A DNA stretch of 9,999 nt from an uncultured Erysipelotrichaceae bacterium (GCA_937900565.1 CALCFG010000069.1:1-9999), one strand, 5' to 3'. Positions 1 through 6,640 are shown, counted from the first letter of the stretch. Numbers and translations: made by a program. Notes: generated by a model from the letters alone, not told the origin.

Positions 1-2
1 TA

Positions 3-33
3 TTCACAGTGTTTTATTACTTAGTTCTATATT
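3..33 (+). promoter_or_regulatory. Possible promoter for the small membrane protein
   Basis: TTCACA at 3-8 is one base off the -35 consensus, and TATATT at 28-33 is one base off the -10 consensus. The 19-bp spacer is longer than the usual 17. It lies about 45 bp upstream of the start codon at 77. AT-rich DNA produces such matches by chance, so this is a weak call. Confidence 0.3.
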
Positions 34-44
34 TAATATATCTC

Positions 45-60
45 TTGATCAATTAATCAA
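45..60. repeat. 16-bp near-perfect palindrome next to the ribosome binding site
   Basis: TTGATCAATTAATCAA is its own reverse complement except for the C50/A55 pair. Its last bases run directly into the AGGAG ribosome binding site at 61-65, between the possible promoter and the gene at 77. The position would suit a repressor operator. As RNA the 5-bp stem would be weak. No cognate regulator is visible in the window. Confidence 0.35.
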
Positions 61-76
61 AGGAGATATTGAAATT

Positions 77-451
77 ATGAAAAAAGAAATCAGTCAAACA
101 GAAATCAAAAAATTTAATCAAATTGCGATTATTCTTGCATTGTTATTGATATTAACAATTATATCCATAGCTCCACTTTTAAAATTTATGGGTTTGTATG
201 GTTTTATACCATGGCTTATAATCTTTGGCGTAACTCTTCATTTTGCAGATAAGGCTGAAAAAATAAAGAAAGAAAATGATATTTCAACCTATAAAGAAAT
301 TGTTGCCTTTACAGAAGGAAAACAGTTAGATGAAATTGAAAAACAAAGAGAAATTGGTAAAAGACCATATCAAACAGTATGTTATGTTGTAGTAACTGCG
401 ATTATTTCTTTGCTCGCAGTGTATGTAATAGCATTTTTAATCAAACTATAA
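77..451 (+). CDS. Small orphan membrane protein, three predicted membrane segments
   Basis: A 124-residue protein that I do not recognise as a named family. Hydrophobic segments lie at about residues 14-36, 38-56 and 99-122. The first two are close together, and a charged Lys/Glu-rich stretch (about 57-97, probably helical and cytoplasmic) separates them from the third. The start is supported by AGGAG at 61-65, 11 nt before the ATG. A clear terminator follows at 493-522, so the gene is probably transcribed alone. It could belong to a mobile or accessory segment, because an SSB remnant lies 200 bp downstream, but that is inference. The gene is real on the strength of its ribosome binding site, terminator and coherent protein. 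Its function is unknown. Confidence 0.75.
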   Translation: MKKEISQTEIKKFNQIAIILALLLILTIISIAPLLKFMGLYGFIPWLIIFGVTLHFADKAEKIKKENDISTYKEIVAFTEGKQLDEIEKQREIGKRPYQTVCYVVVTAIISLLAVYVIAFLIKL

Positions 452-492
452 ACTTATATTTTGTATTCGTAAAATTAAATAACTTATCATTT

Positions 493-522
493 GAGGCGAT
501 AGTAAAAACTATCGTCTTTTTT
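493..522 (+). terminator. Rho-independent terminator of the small membrane protein gene
   Basis: Bases 495-503 (GGCGATAGT) pair with 508-516 (ACTATCGTC) in a 9-bp stem with one G-U pair and an AAAA loop. Six T residues follow at 517-522. It lies 41 bp after the stop codon at 451. Confidence 0.85.
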
Positions 523-530
523 CATACCTG

Positions 531-573
531 AAGAGGAGTGGTTAAAATGTATAGGATACGAAGTCCTACTTAA
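531..573 (+). other. Ribosome binding site with an 8-codon ORF (minigene or leader remnant)
   Basis: GAGGAG at 533-538 is a strong Shine-Dalgarno match 8 nt before ATG 547-549. The frame reads MYRIRSPT and stops at TAA 571-573. A second terminator hairpin follows at 598-629. The segment is either a very short peptide gene, a leader peptide, or the 5' end of a gene whose body has been deleted. I found no continuation of the reading frame. The presence of the site is seen; any function is guesswork. Confidence 0.35.
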
Positions 574-597
574 AAATTAAACATTAAAACCTATTAT

Positions 598-629
598 GCG
601 ATTGATAATTAAACATCAATCGTTTTTTT
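598..629 (+). terminator. Second rho-independent terminator
   Basis: Bases 599-606 (CGATTGAT) pair perfectly with 615-622 (ATCAATCG) around an 8-nt loop, followed by seven T residues at 623-629. It comes about 75 bp after the first terminator and after the 8-codon ORF, so it seems to close a separate short transcript or a deleted gene. On the other strand the hairpin has no T-run, so it is directional. Confidence 0.8.
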
Positions 630-659
630 AAATTAAAGGGGTACAATACGGAAAGAGAA

Positions 660-782
660 ATGATCAATATTAACGCCAATCTCGTTAAGGATCCAGTATC
701 AACAAACTTCTTTAAAGATGGTAGGGAATCTCAAGTAGTAAATTTTACACTTACATTTAAAAAAATTGACAACTTTATATGA
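660..782 (+). pseudogene. Truncated single-stranded DNA-binding protein (SSB/OB-fold) fragment
   Basis: The frame from ATG 660 encodes 40 residues and ends at TGA 780-782. It contains ANLVKDP near residue 6 and a KDG...VVNFTL stretch at about 19-31. These correspond in order to the first two beta strands of bacterial SSB proteins (pattern G-x-L-x-x-D-P...G...V-x-N-F-x-L). A working SSB needs roughly 100 residues for the OB fold plus an acidic tail, so this is only the first third. No reading frame after the stop continues the fold before copA. SSB variants of this kind are common in integrative and conjugative elements, and I infer a decayed element here. The match is by motif reading only. 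The upstream ribosome binding site (GGAAAGAG) is mediocre. Confidence 0.5.
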
Positions 783-810
783 TTAAAATGATTACCAACC
801 ATTAATTCGC

Positions 811-845
811 TAAAGAAAAGGTGAAGATATTTCGTACGCTTCACC
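811..845 (-). terminator. Rho-independent terminator of copA
   Basis: Read on the - strand, GGTGAAG (845-839) pairs with CTTCACC (826-820) around a 12-nt loop, followed by TTTTCTTT. It starts 10 bp after the copA stop codon. It has no T-run in the + direction. Confidence 0.8.
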
Positions 846-854
846 CAGATAACA

Positions 855-1064
855 TTATTTCAATTTAGAAGGATAACCTTCTTCATCCAATGCATGAATC
901 AATGCATTAACATCTAACGTTTCTACCCCACTAACAATCGCACTATTGGTTTCTAACGTTACCTTAACCTCGTTTACCCCATCAACACTTTGCAATGCTT
1001 TTGTGGCATGTTTAACGCAATTTTGACACATCATTCCTTCAATGGATAATTCTACAGTTTTCAT
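855..1064 (-). CDS. Possible separate CopZ-like copper chaperone made from an internal start within copA
   Basis: An in-frame ATG at 1064-1062, codon 776 of copA, is preceded by AAGGAG (1076-1071) with a 6-nt gap, which is ideal spacing for initiation. Translation from it would give a 69-residue protein starting MKTVELSIEGMMCQNC, with the CxxC copper site at residues 13-16 and the usual HMA length. Free CopZ chaperones of Firmicutes are about 68-69 residues and pass Cu(I) to CopA. The bases forming the ribosome binding site are read as linker codons (Lys-Lys-Glu) in the full protein. I see no convincing promoter inside copA, so both products would come from one mRNA. The alternative is that these signals are relics of an ancestral copA-copZ gene pair fused by loss of a stop codon. 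Confidence 0.4.
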   Translation of the reverse strand: MKTVELSIEGMMCQNCVKHATKALQSVDGVNEVKVTLETNSAIVSGVETLDVNALIHALDEEGYPSKLK

Positions 1065-3389
1065 CTTTGTCTCCTTTTTATCACTTTCTGCGTGCACAAT
1101 TTTAGTTTCAATATTTAATTGAGAGGTATCCATAAGCTTTGGTTTAAAAAAGCGTAAACGCAATGCATTACTAACCACGCAAACGCTACTTAAACTCATA
1201 GCCGCAGCACCTAACATCGGATTTAATTTTAATCCAAATGGAATAAAGAATAACCCCGCAGCAATGGGTATACCGATTACATTATAAAAGAAAGCCCAAA
1301 ACAAATTTTCTTTAATATTGGTAATAACCGCTTTAGATAATTGTATGGCTTTAACCACATCCATTAAATCAGAATGCATTAATACTAAATCTGCTGATTC
1401 AAGCGCCACATCACTACCTGCACCAATTGCAATTCCAACATCTGCTTTAACTAAGGCTGGCGCGTCATTAATTCCATCGCCCACCATCGCTACTTTTTTA
1501 CCCATTGCTTGATACTTAGCAATCACACTTTCTTTATCCTGCGGTAATACTTGCGCAATCACTTGGTTAACATTAACTTGTTGAGCAATCGCATTGGCAC
1601 TAATTTCATTATCTCCTGTTAACATTACTGTTTCTAAACCCATGGCAGATAATTGAGCCAATGCTTGGGCAGATGTTGGTTTGATTTTATCTGCGATTGC
1701 AATAATAGCTTCAACTTTCGTATTAATCGCTGCATAAATAACAGTAGCTCCTCGTTGGGCAAACTCTACTGCCTTAGCATCCACTAGCGAAGTATCAATA
1801 CCGTTAGTTTGCATCAAACGTTTATTACCAACAAAAATTGCATCATTACCTACGGTGGCACTTACACCTAATCCATCCAACGATTGATACGTATCCAACC
1901 TCATTGTATCGATTGCTAAATCGTGATAATAATTCGTTAATGCATTGGCTAATGGATGATCACTTTTCGCCTCCAGTGAAGCAATATAACGATCAGTTAA
2001 TTCATGGTCGTAACTTAAATAATAACTACTGACAACGCTTGGTTGACCCAAAGTAATCGTACCCGTTTTATCAAAGACAACCGTATCCACTTGATGGGCA
2101 ATTTCTAATGCTTCACCTGATTTAATTAATATTCCATTTTGCGCGCCTTTACCAGTAGCCACCATAATCGCTGTTGGTGTGGCTAAGCCTAATGCGCATG
2201 GACAACTAATAACCAATACCGCAATACCCATCGAAAAAGCAAATTCAAAGGAATATCCCACCATTAACCAAATAATAAAGGTAATTAAGGAAATAACCAA
2301 TACGATAGGAACGAAAATACCACTCACTTTATCAGCAATTTTAGCTATAGGGGCTTTCGACGCACTGGCTTGTTCCACTAATTGCACAATTTGATTAAAT
2401 GTCGTGTCTTGTCCAACTTTTGTTGCTTCAATGACAACATACCCACTTTTACATAATGTCGCACTATAAACCGAATCATTCATTGTTTTATCTACAGGAA
2501 TGCTTTCCCCAGAAATAAATGCTTCATCAAAGGATGCAAACCCTTCGATTACTCTACCATCTACCGGTACGCTACTTCCTGCTTTAACAATGCATTTATC
2601 CCCAACCAATACTTGTTCGATTGGCTTTTCAACTTCAACTCCATTTTCTAATACTAACGCACTGTTGACACTTAAATCCATTAACGCGCGAATTGCATCG
2701 CCTGTTTTATACTTTGCTTTAGCTTCAAAATACTTCCCCAATGAAATTAAGGTTACAATCATCGCACTTGTTTCAAAGTATAAATCATGATGAAATCGCA
2801 TGACCATCGCATGATCACCAACCGCTAACCCATAACCGATTTTTAATAAAGCATATAATCCATAAATAAATGAAGCACCACTTCCTAACGCTATTAATGT
2901 ATCCATATTTGGTGCTTTATGGAACAGATTCTTGATTCCATTGATAAAGTAATGTTGATTCAATAACATCACAATGCTAGCTAATACCATTTGTAACGTA
3001 ACATACGTAATACTATGTTCATACGTTAAAAGAAAAGCTGGTAATGGTAAATTCATCATTGGGCCCATCGCAATATAGGATAACGGTAACATAAACATAA
3101 ACGATAAAATCAACCGATTACGTTTTTGTTTTAATCCCTTTTTACCATCATCCTTCGCTTTACTATTACTTTCTCTTTTACCATGCACCGTGGCACCATA
3201 CCCTGCTTTATTCACTAATGCAATCACATCTTGTTCTCCAAATGAAGCCGAATCGTATTCCACATCCATACGATTGGCCAACAAGTTAACACTGCATTTT
3301 TGTATATGTTGATCTTCTCCCACGACTTTTTCTATCCGTGAAGAACAAGCTGAACAACTCATTCCAGTTATATCAAATGTTTTCTTCAT
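855..3389 (-). CDS. copA: Cu(I)-exporting P1B-type ATPase with N-terminal and C-terminal heavy-metal-binding domains
   Basis: An 844-residue copper-efflux ATPase of the cytoplasmic membrane. It uses ATP to pump Cu(I) out of the cytoplasm. In order it shows a heavy-metal-associated (HMA) domain with GMSCSAC (Cys12, Cys15); membrane helices from about residue 93; the actuator loop SGES (293-296, usual form TGES); the CPC ion-binding motif (396-398); the phosphorylation site DKTGT (Asp440); the nucleotide-binding HP motif (478-479); GDGIND (637-642); Tyr702-Asn703; and the MSLSS motif (731-735). CPC, YN and MxxSS together are the known Cu(I) P1B-1 signature. A second HMA domain (about 776-844; Cys788, Cys791) is attached through a polar linker of about 25 residues. 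That is unusual, since extra HMA domains normally sit at the N-terminus. The start codon has GGTGA 4 nt upstream. The gene is divergent from the YfhO gene and has its own terminator. No copper regulator gene lies beside it. Confidence 0.95.
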   Translation of the reverse strand: MKKTFDITGMSCSACSSRIEKVVGEDQHIQKCSVNLLANRMDVEYDSASFGEQDVIALVNKAGYGATVHGKRESNSKAKDDGKKGLKQKRNRLILSFMFMLPLSYIAMGPMMNLPLPAFLLTYEHSITYVTLQMVLASIVMLLNQHYFINGIKNLFHKAPNMDTLIALGSGASFIYGLYALLKIGYGLAVGDHAMVMRFHHDLYFETSAMIVTLISLGKYFEAKAKYKTGDAIRALMDLSVNSALVLENGVEVEKPIEQVLVGDKCIVKAGSSVPVDGRVIEGFASFDEAFISGESIPVDKTMNDSVYSATLCKSGYVVIEATKVGQDTTFNQIVQLVEQASASKAPIAKIADKVSGIFVPIVLVISLITFIIWLMVGYSFEFAFSMGIAVLVISCPCALGLATPTAIMVATGKGAQNGILIKSGEALEIAHQVDTVVFDKTGTITLGQPSVVSSYYLSYDHELTDRYIASLEAKSDHPLANALTNYYHDLAIDTMRLDTYQSLDGLGVSATVGNDAIFVGNKRLMQTNGIDTSLVDAKAVEFAQRGATVIYAAINTKVEAIIAIADKIKPTSAQALAQLSAMGLETVMLTGDNEISANAIAQQVNVNQVIAQVLPQDKESVIAKYQAMGKKVAMVGDGINDAPALVKADVGIAIGAGSDVALESADLVLMHSDLMDVVKAIQLSKAVITNIKENLFWAFFYNVIGIPIAAGLFFIPFGLKLNPMLGAAAMSLSSVCVVSNALRLRFFKPKLMDTSQLNIETKIVHAESDKKETKMKTVELSIEGMMCQNCVKHATKALQSVDGVNEVKVTLETNSAIVSGVETLDVNALIHALDEEGYPSKLK
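1071..1076 (-). promoter_or_regulatory. Internal ribosome binding site in copA
   Basis: AAGGAG on the - strand, 6 nt before the in-frame ATG at 1064. It is a better Shine-Dalgarno match and better spaced than the site in front of copA itself (GGTGA, 4 nt). Confidence 0.5.
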
Positions 3390-3486
3390 ATTATCACCGT
3401 TATAATTTTAGACGCTTGGATTTAAACTTACCATAATTTTGCTTTTTATAATTTAGATTTGGTGCTTATCCGTTAAAATAAAAGAC
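3390..3486. promoter_or_regulatory. Divergent copA/yfhO intergenic region
   Basis: This 97-bp spacer must carry the promoters of both flanking genes. On the + strand, TATAAT at 3447-3452 is a perfect -10 hexamer 35 bp before the YfhO start, but no good -35 sits at the right distance. On the - strand, the best -10-like element is TAAAAT close to the copA start, again with a poor -35. I found no TACAnnTGTA cop box and no GC-rich CsoR-type operator. The YfhO start also has only a weak ribosome binding site (AAAAG). Confidence 0.4.
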
Positions 3487-5760
3487 ATGAAATCAATAAT
3501 TAATAAACATAAACATGAGTTATATTTAATAGCGGCAATTAGTATACTCTTAATAATTTCCTTTTTTGTATTTATCCAAAATACATTCATGATTAAGTAT
3601 GACTTCTTACAACAACATATATCATTTTATCGCGAATTTTATCGCTTAATTGATCAAGGAAGTTTATCTTGGGATTGGAATTTCTTTTTAGGAAGTAATG
3701 TCTATGGATTAAAAGCCTACTATTTTATCGGTGATGTTTTTGCTTGGATTGCTTATCTGCTATATAAGTTATGTCATAACGTAACAACACCATTATTGCT
3801 TGTTACTATAATGAAATTTTATGTGGGAGGCTTTGGATTCTATCAATATTTAAAAGCATTGGGAATTAGGCCAAAATTAGCGATTGGGTTTAGCTTAATA
3901 TATTTAAGTAGTGGATGGGTTTGCATCTTTATGGAACAACCCATGTTTATTAGTTTTTATGCATGGATTCCTTATATTCTATGGGGAATGGAAAATTATT
4001 TACAACAAAACAAGTGGTTACTATTTACTAGTGCAACCGCAATTTTAATTAGCTGTCAATATTATCTAATGTGGCCACTTTGTTGGCTCATCTTATTATT
4101 GTGGTTTATTCGATTAATTACTAATCCTACCATTACTACAATTAAACAAGGTTTAATTGTTTCATTAAAATTGTTTGCATATTTTATGTTGGGTGTCTTG
4201 TTGTCAGCATTTATTTGGTATCCTTCTATTATTGCTTTATTAGCTAATCCGAGAATAGGTACTTCCACAAGTAATTATTCATATACCATTTGGACAGATA
4301 ATCAGTTGTTACAAATCTTACAAAACTTTTTTATTCCTGTGACTGTGAATCAACCAAGTCTATATGTTGATGGTCCTTATTTCTTTTATCAAATGGCAAT
4401 CTATAGTCATAGTTTATGTTTATTAACTTTACCCATTACTTTTAAAGCAAACCTTTTGAAGCCTTACCGTTATTTAATTGGATTACTCTTTATATTATTA
4501 ATCTCACCACGAATTGGGTTATTCTTTCATTTTACTTATAGCATGCGTTATAGTGTGATTATAAGTATCGCAATGATTATTACCAGTGGCTTATCATTGA
4601 ACTATTATTTAAACGAAACATGCGATAATCTAAACCGATACCGAATTTCAATTGCAATTTGGACATTACTATTAATCATTATTATCCTAGCTTTAGCTAT
4701 TGTTATCCCTAGCATTAATGGGGTTGATTTCATTAATACTACGCAATTTATCAATTATTGCATTGTTGCACTCTGTTTAATCTTTGAATGCCTTGCATTA
4801 CTCAAAGTAACACAAATTAGCAATTACTTATTAGTAATTGCACTTAGCTTTCAATGCATTAGTTTACTTACGATAAGTAATTATCACCTTTACGAAGATA
4901 ATCCTGCAAACTATCAAACGATTACCAATAATAGCAAATATGAATCATTGCTCACGCAATTAAAAACGATGGATGATTCATTCTATCGAATTATTATCGA
5001 TGGCATTATGGTTAATGGTAACTTATATTTAGGTTATCCGTCCGTAATGAATTATGATTCAACCTTCCAATACACACTTAATGACTTTTTAGTTATCAAC
5101 CGAAAGTATCCTCAAGTGGATTGGCATTTTAATCTCGATGATCCCAATTTATTTGAATTGCTTAACGTAAAATATGTAATTACTACCCCAGCATCCGATA
5201 TGAATTATTGGTATTACTATGGCTCAAGTATTTACACTGATGATCAAGGGTATCAAATTATAAAACTTAATAACAAACACAATTACCTTGCGAAATCGCT
5301 TACCCAATTTAAACCCATCGAGCAATATTTAGCTTATGTTGAAACCGATAAACCAATGCATGAAATTACGGCTGACTTATCCAACTATGGCTTAGTAAAA
5401 AGTAATTTAGTGGATGAATTGAACACAAAATATCAAGCAAGTGAACCTTTATATTTAAATCCTACATATATCAGTAATACAAAAGTCACGTTTACTTTTA
5501 CTACTTCTACCAATCAATGTTTATTTACTTCCATTCCGTATGACTTTGGATGGACCATTAAAGATAATGGTAAAGAAATTAACTTTTTTTCCATTCAAGG
5601 TGGATTTTTAGGAATTGAGTTACCAGCTGGTAATCATGAATTGGAATTAACTTATCACGTTCCTGGATTTAAGCTATCATTTATAATTTCAACGATTGCC
5701 CTTGTAACAACCTGTGCCCTTATTATTATTCAACATCAAAAACGGAATCAAATACATTAA
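3487..5760 (+). CDS. YfhO-family polytopic membrane protein, probable envelope glycosyltransferase
   Basis: A 757-residue membrane protein resembling the YfhO family (Pfam YfhO). Family hallmarks are an Asp-containing YDFLQQH motif after the first helix (Asp39), the following GSLSWDWNFFLGSNVYG segment, a LLNVKYVIT stretch (558-566), and a C-terminal extracytoplasmic beta-rich part with IPYDFGW (683-689) and LPAGNHELELTYHVPG (712-727). About a dozen hydrophobic segments fill residues 11-465, and a last helix lies at about 729-749. The soluble domain is at about 466-728. Characterised relatives in Bacillus and Listeria use a lipid-linked sugar to decorate lipoteichoic or wall teichoic acids outside the membrane. 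That role here is inferred. The protein is shorter than the roughly 860 residues of B. subtilis YfhO. No partner such as a CsbB-like polyprenyl-phosphate glycosyltransferase is nearby. The gene stands alone, and its stop codon lies inside a terminator hairpin. Confidence 0.85.
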   Translation: MKSIINKHKHELYLIAAISILLIISFFVFIQNTFMIKYDFLQQHISFYREFYRLIDQGSLSWDWNFFLGSNVYGLKAYYFIGDVFAWIAYLLYKLCHNVTTPLLLVTIMKFYVGGFGFYQYLKALGIRPKLAIGFSLIYLSSGWVCIFMEQPMFISFYAWIPYILWGMENYLQQNKWLLFTSATAILISCQYYLMWPLCWLILLLWFIRLITNPTITTIKQGLIVSLKLFAYFMLGVLLSAFIWYPSIIALLANPRIGTSTSNYSYTIWTDNQLLQILQNFFIPVTVNQPSLYVDGPYFFYQMAIYSHSLCLLTLPITFKANLLKPYRYLIGLLFILLISPRIGLFFHFTYSMRYSVIISIAMIITSGLSLNYYLNETCDNLNRYRISIAIWTLLLIIIILALAIVIPSINGVDFINTTQFINYCIVALCLIFECLALLKVTQISNYLLVIALSFQCISLLTISNYHLYEDNPANYQTITNNSKYESLLTQLKTMDDSFYRIIIDGIMVNGNLYLGYPSVMNYDSTFQYTLNDFLVINRKYPQVDWHFNLDDPNLFELLNVKYVITTPASDMNYWYYYGSSIYTDDQGYQIIKLNNKHNYLAKSLTQFKPIEQYLAYVETDKPMHEITADLSNYGLVKSNLVDELNTKYQASEPLYLNPTYISNTKVTFTFTTSTNQCLFTSIPYDFGWTIKDNGKEINFFSIQGGFLGIELPAGNHELELTYHVPGFKLSFIISTIALVTTCALIIIQHQKRNQIH

Positions 5761-5775
5761 TTTGATTCCGTTTTG
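5739..5775. terminator. Bidirectional terminator overlapping the YfhO stop codon
   Basis: Bases 5739-5753 pair perfectly with 5760-5774 in a 15-bp stem around the loop ACATTA. The outer pairs are A-T, giving TTTT after CCG in both directions (TTTTG on +, TTTTTG on -). The TAA stop of yfhO (5758-5760) lies in the loop and the first stem base, and the convergent lipoprotein gene ends 16 bp downstream at 5791. One hairpin therefore serves both genes. Its - strand T-run lies inside yfhO codons. Confidence 0.85.
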
Positions 5776-5790
5776 TTATTCTATTAAGAT

Positions 5791-6564
5791 TTAGTTATAA
5801 CCATGACAATGAACATAGAATACTTCATCTTTCACTTCACTGACAAAAGATTTATCATCGTCATCTGTATATGTATATTTAGCAATGTGCGTAAATTTTA
5901 CGTCATCACCATAAGGATAACCATGCATGCAATCTTCTGACAATTTCTCAGTATTCGAAACAGTTATCGTTAATGCTAATGGTAATATCTCCATATCTTG
6001 TTTAATTGTATCCAGTATTTCATCCTTAACGACTTTATCACTTTTTAGATATTGCGTTGTCGTATCACTGGAGCATTTAACAAACCCATCATCGTACAAA
6101 GTTAACGTATATTCTAAGGAATGATGTTTAACATGATCAATACGAATAAGAGGGTCTGCTTTTGTTGTCAATGCATCAACCACATCAAAATCATTTTCTG
6201 TTAATATAGTTACAATTTTAGAATTCAACTCACTTAACGCCTGGTGATAGGCAATTATTGCGTCACTTTGTGCATCTGATAAGGTATTTTCAATAATATC
6301 CTCTTCTGTGATATCATCATCGTTAATGATTATAAAATTTTCCAATTCATTGTTATACACGATATGCATTAGCATTGGATCTTTTTGCAACAAATCTATT
6401 TGACGTAATATTTCACCGAAGACATCTTCTTTTTTTGAATTTAAATCTTGAGCTAGAACCTCAGTTGGCAATGTTGTTACTGGCGTTTCTTCTGATGTTA
6501 TTTTTGAAGCAGTACAACCTGTTATACAAAGTGCGATTGTAGAAATCATTAACTTTTTAAACAT
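5791..6564 (-). CDS. Lipoprotein of unknown function
   Basis: A 257-residue predicted lipoprotein. The start at 6564 has a perfect AGGAGG (6577-6572) 7 nt upstream. An in-frame ATG 13 codons earlier (6603) lacks such a site and would spoil the signal peptide, so it is rejected. The N-terminus MFKK plus a hydrophobic stretch and the lipobox ITGC predict lipid attachment at Cys17, anchoring the protein on the outer face of the membrane. The mature protein is acidic (for example INDDDITEED at about 80-89 and YTYTDDDD near 231-238), with a helical first half and a probable beta-rich second half. Three further cysteines (164, 212, 253) occur, two of them in similar settings: CMHGYPYG and the C-terminal HCHGYN. 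I do not recognise the family. The gene appears monocistronic, ending at the hairpin shared with yfhO. Confidence 0.8.
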   Translation of the reverse strand: MFKKLMISTIALCITGCTASKITSEETPVTTLPTEVLAQDLNSKKEDVFGEILRQIDLLQKDPMLMHIVYNNELENFIIINDDDITEEDIIENTLSDAQSDAIIAYHQALSELNSKIVTILTENDFDVVDALTTKADPLIRIDHVKHHSLEYTLTLYDDGFVKCSSDTTTQYLKSDKVVKDEILDTIKQDMEILPLALTITVSNTEKLSEDCMHGYPYGDDVKFTHIAKYTYTDDDDKSFVSEVKDEVFYVHCHGYN

Positions 6565-6571
6565 AATCGTT

Positions 6572-6577
6572 CCTCCT
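6572..6577 (-). promoter_or_regulatory. Ribosome binding site that decides the lipoprotein start
   Basis: AGGAGG on the - strand, 7 nt before ATG 6564-6562. It lies inside the longer open frame that begins at 6603, so it shows that the shorter protein with the clean signal peptide is the real product. Confidence 0.85.
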
Positions 6578-6594
6578 ACCAATAGATTAACAAA

Positions 6595-6621
6595 ATTATG
6601 CACTTAAAAAATTATTTTCAA
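6595..6621 (-). promoter_or_regulatory. Possible promoter of the lipoprotein gene
   Basis: On the - strand, TTGAAA (6621-6616) resembles a -35 and CATAAT (6600-6595) a -10, with a 15-bp spacer that is shorter than ideal. The - strand upstream of it carries a run of eight T residues. It lies between the hairpin after purD and the ribosome binding site. Confidence 0.35.
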
Positions 6622-6640
6622 GAAAAAAAATGAAAACACT

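Larger units (their letters stand above)
452..854. other. Gene-poor interval between the small membrane protein and copA
   Basis: These 403 bp contain no intact gene. In order they hold a terminator (493-522), an 8-codon ORF with a strong ribosome binding site (531-573), a second terminator (598-629), an SSB-like fragment (660-782) and the copA terminator on the opposite strand (811-845). Two successive + strand terminators plus a broken DNA-metabolism gene suggest a region eroded by deletion. I see no direct repeats that would mark element ends. Confidence 0.6.

Noticed and set aside
2498..2513. SGES instead of TGES in the CopA actuator loop as a defect
   Set aside because: Ser for Thr at this position occurs in working P1B ATPases, and all other catalytic motifs are intact.
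1318..2790. Several 60-100 codon open frames on the + strand opposite copA
   Set aside because: They lie antisense to a well-supported conserved gene, lack ribosome binding sites, and their proteins look like frame shadows.
4062..4268. A 68-codon - strand frame inside yfhO
   Set aside because: No ribosome binding site, and it is antisense to a conserved membrane-protein segment.
6565..6603. A 13-codon N-terminal extension of the lipoprotein from an upstream ATG
   Set aside because: The perfect AGGAGG lies inside this stretch, and only the shorter start gives a normal Lys-rich, hydrophobic, lipobox signal peptide.
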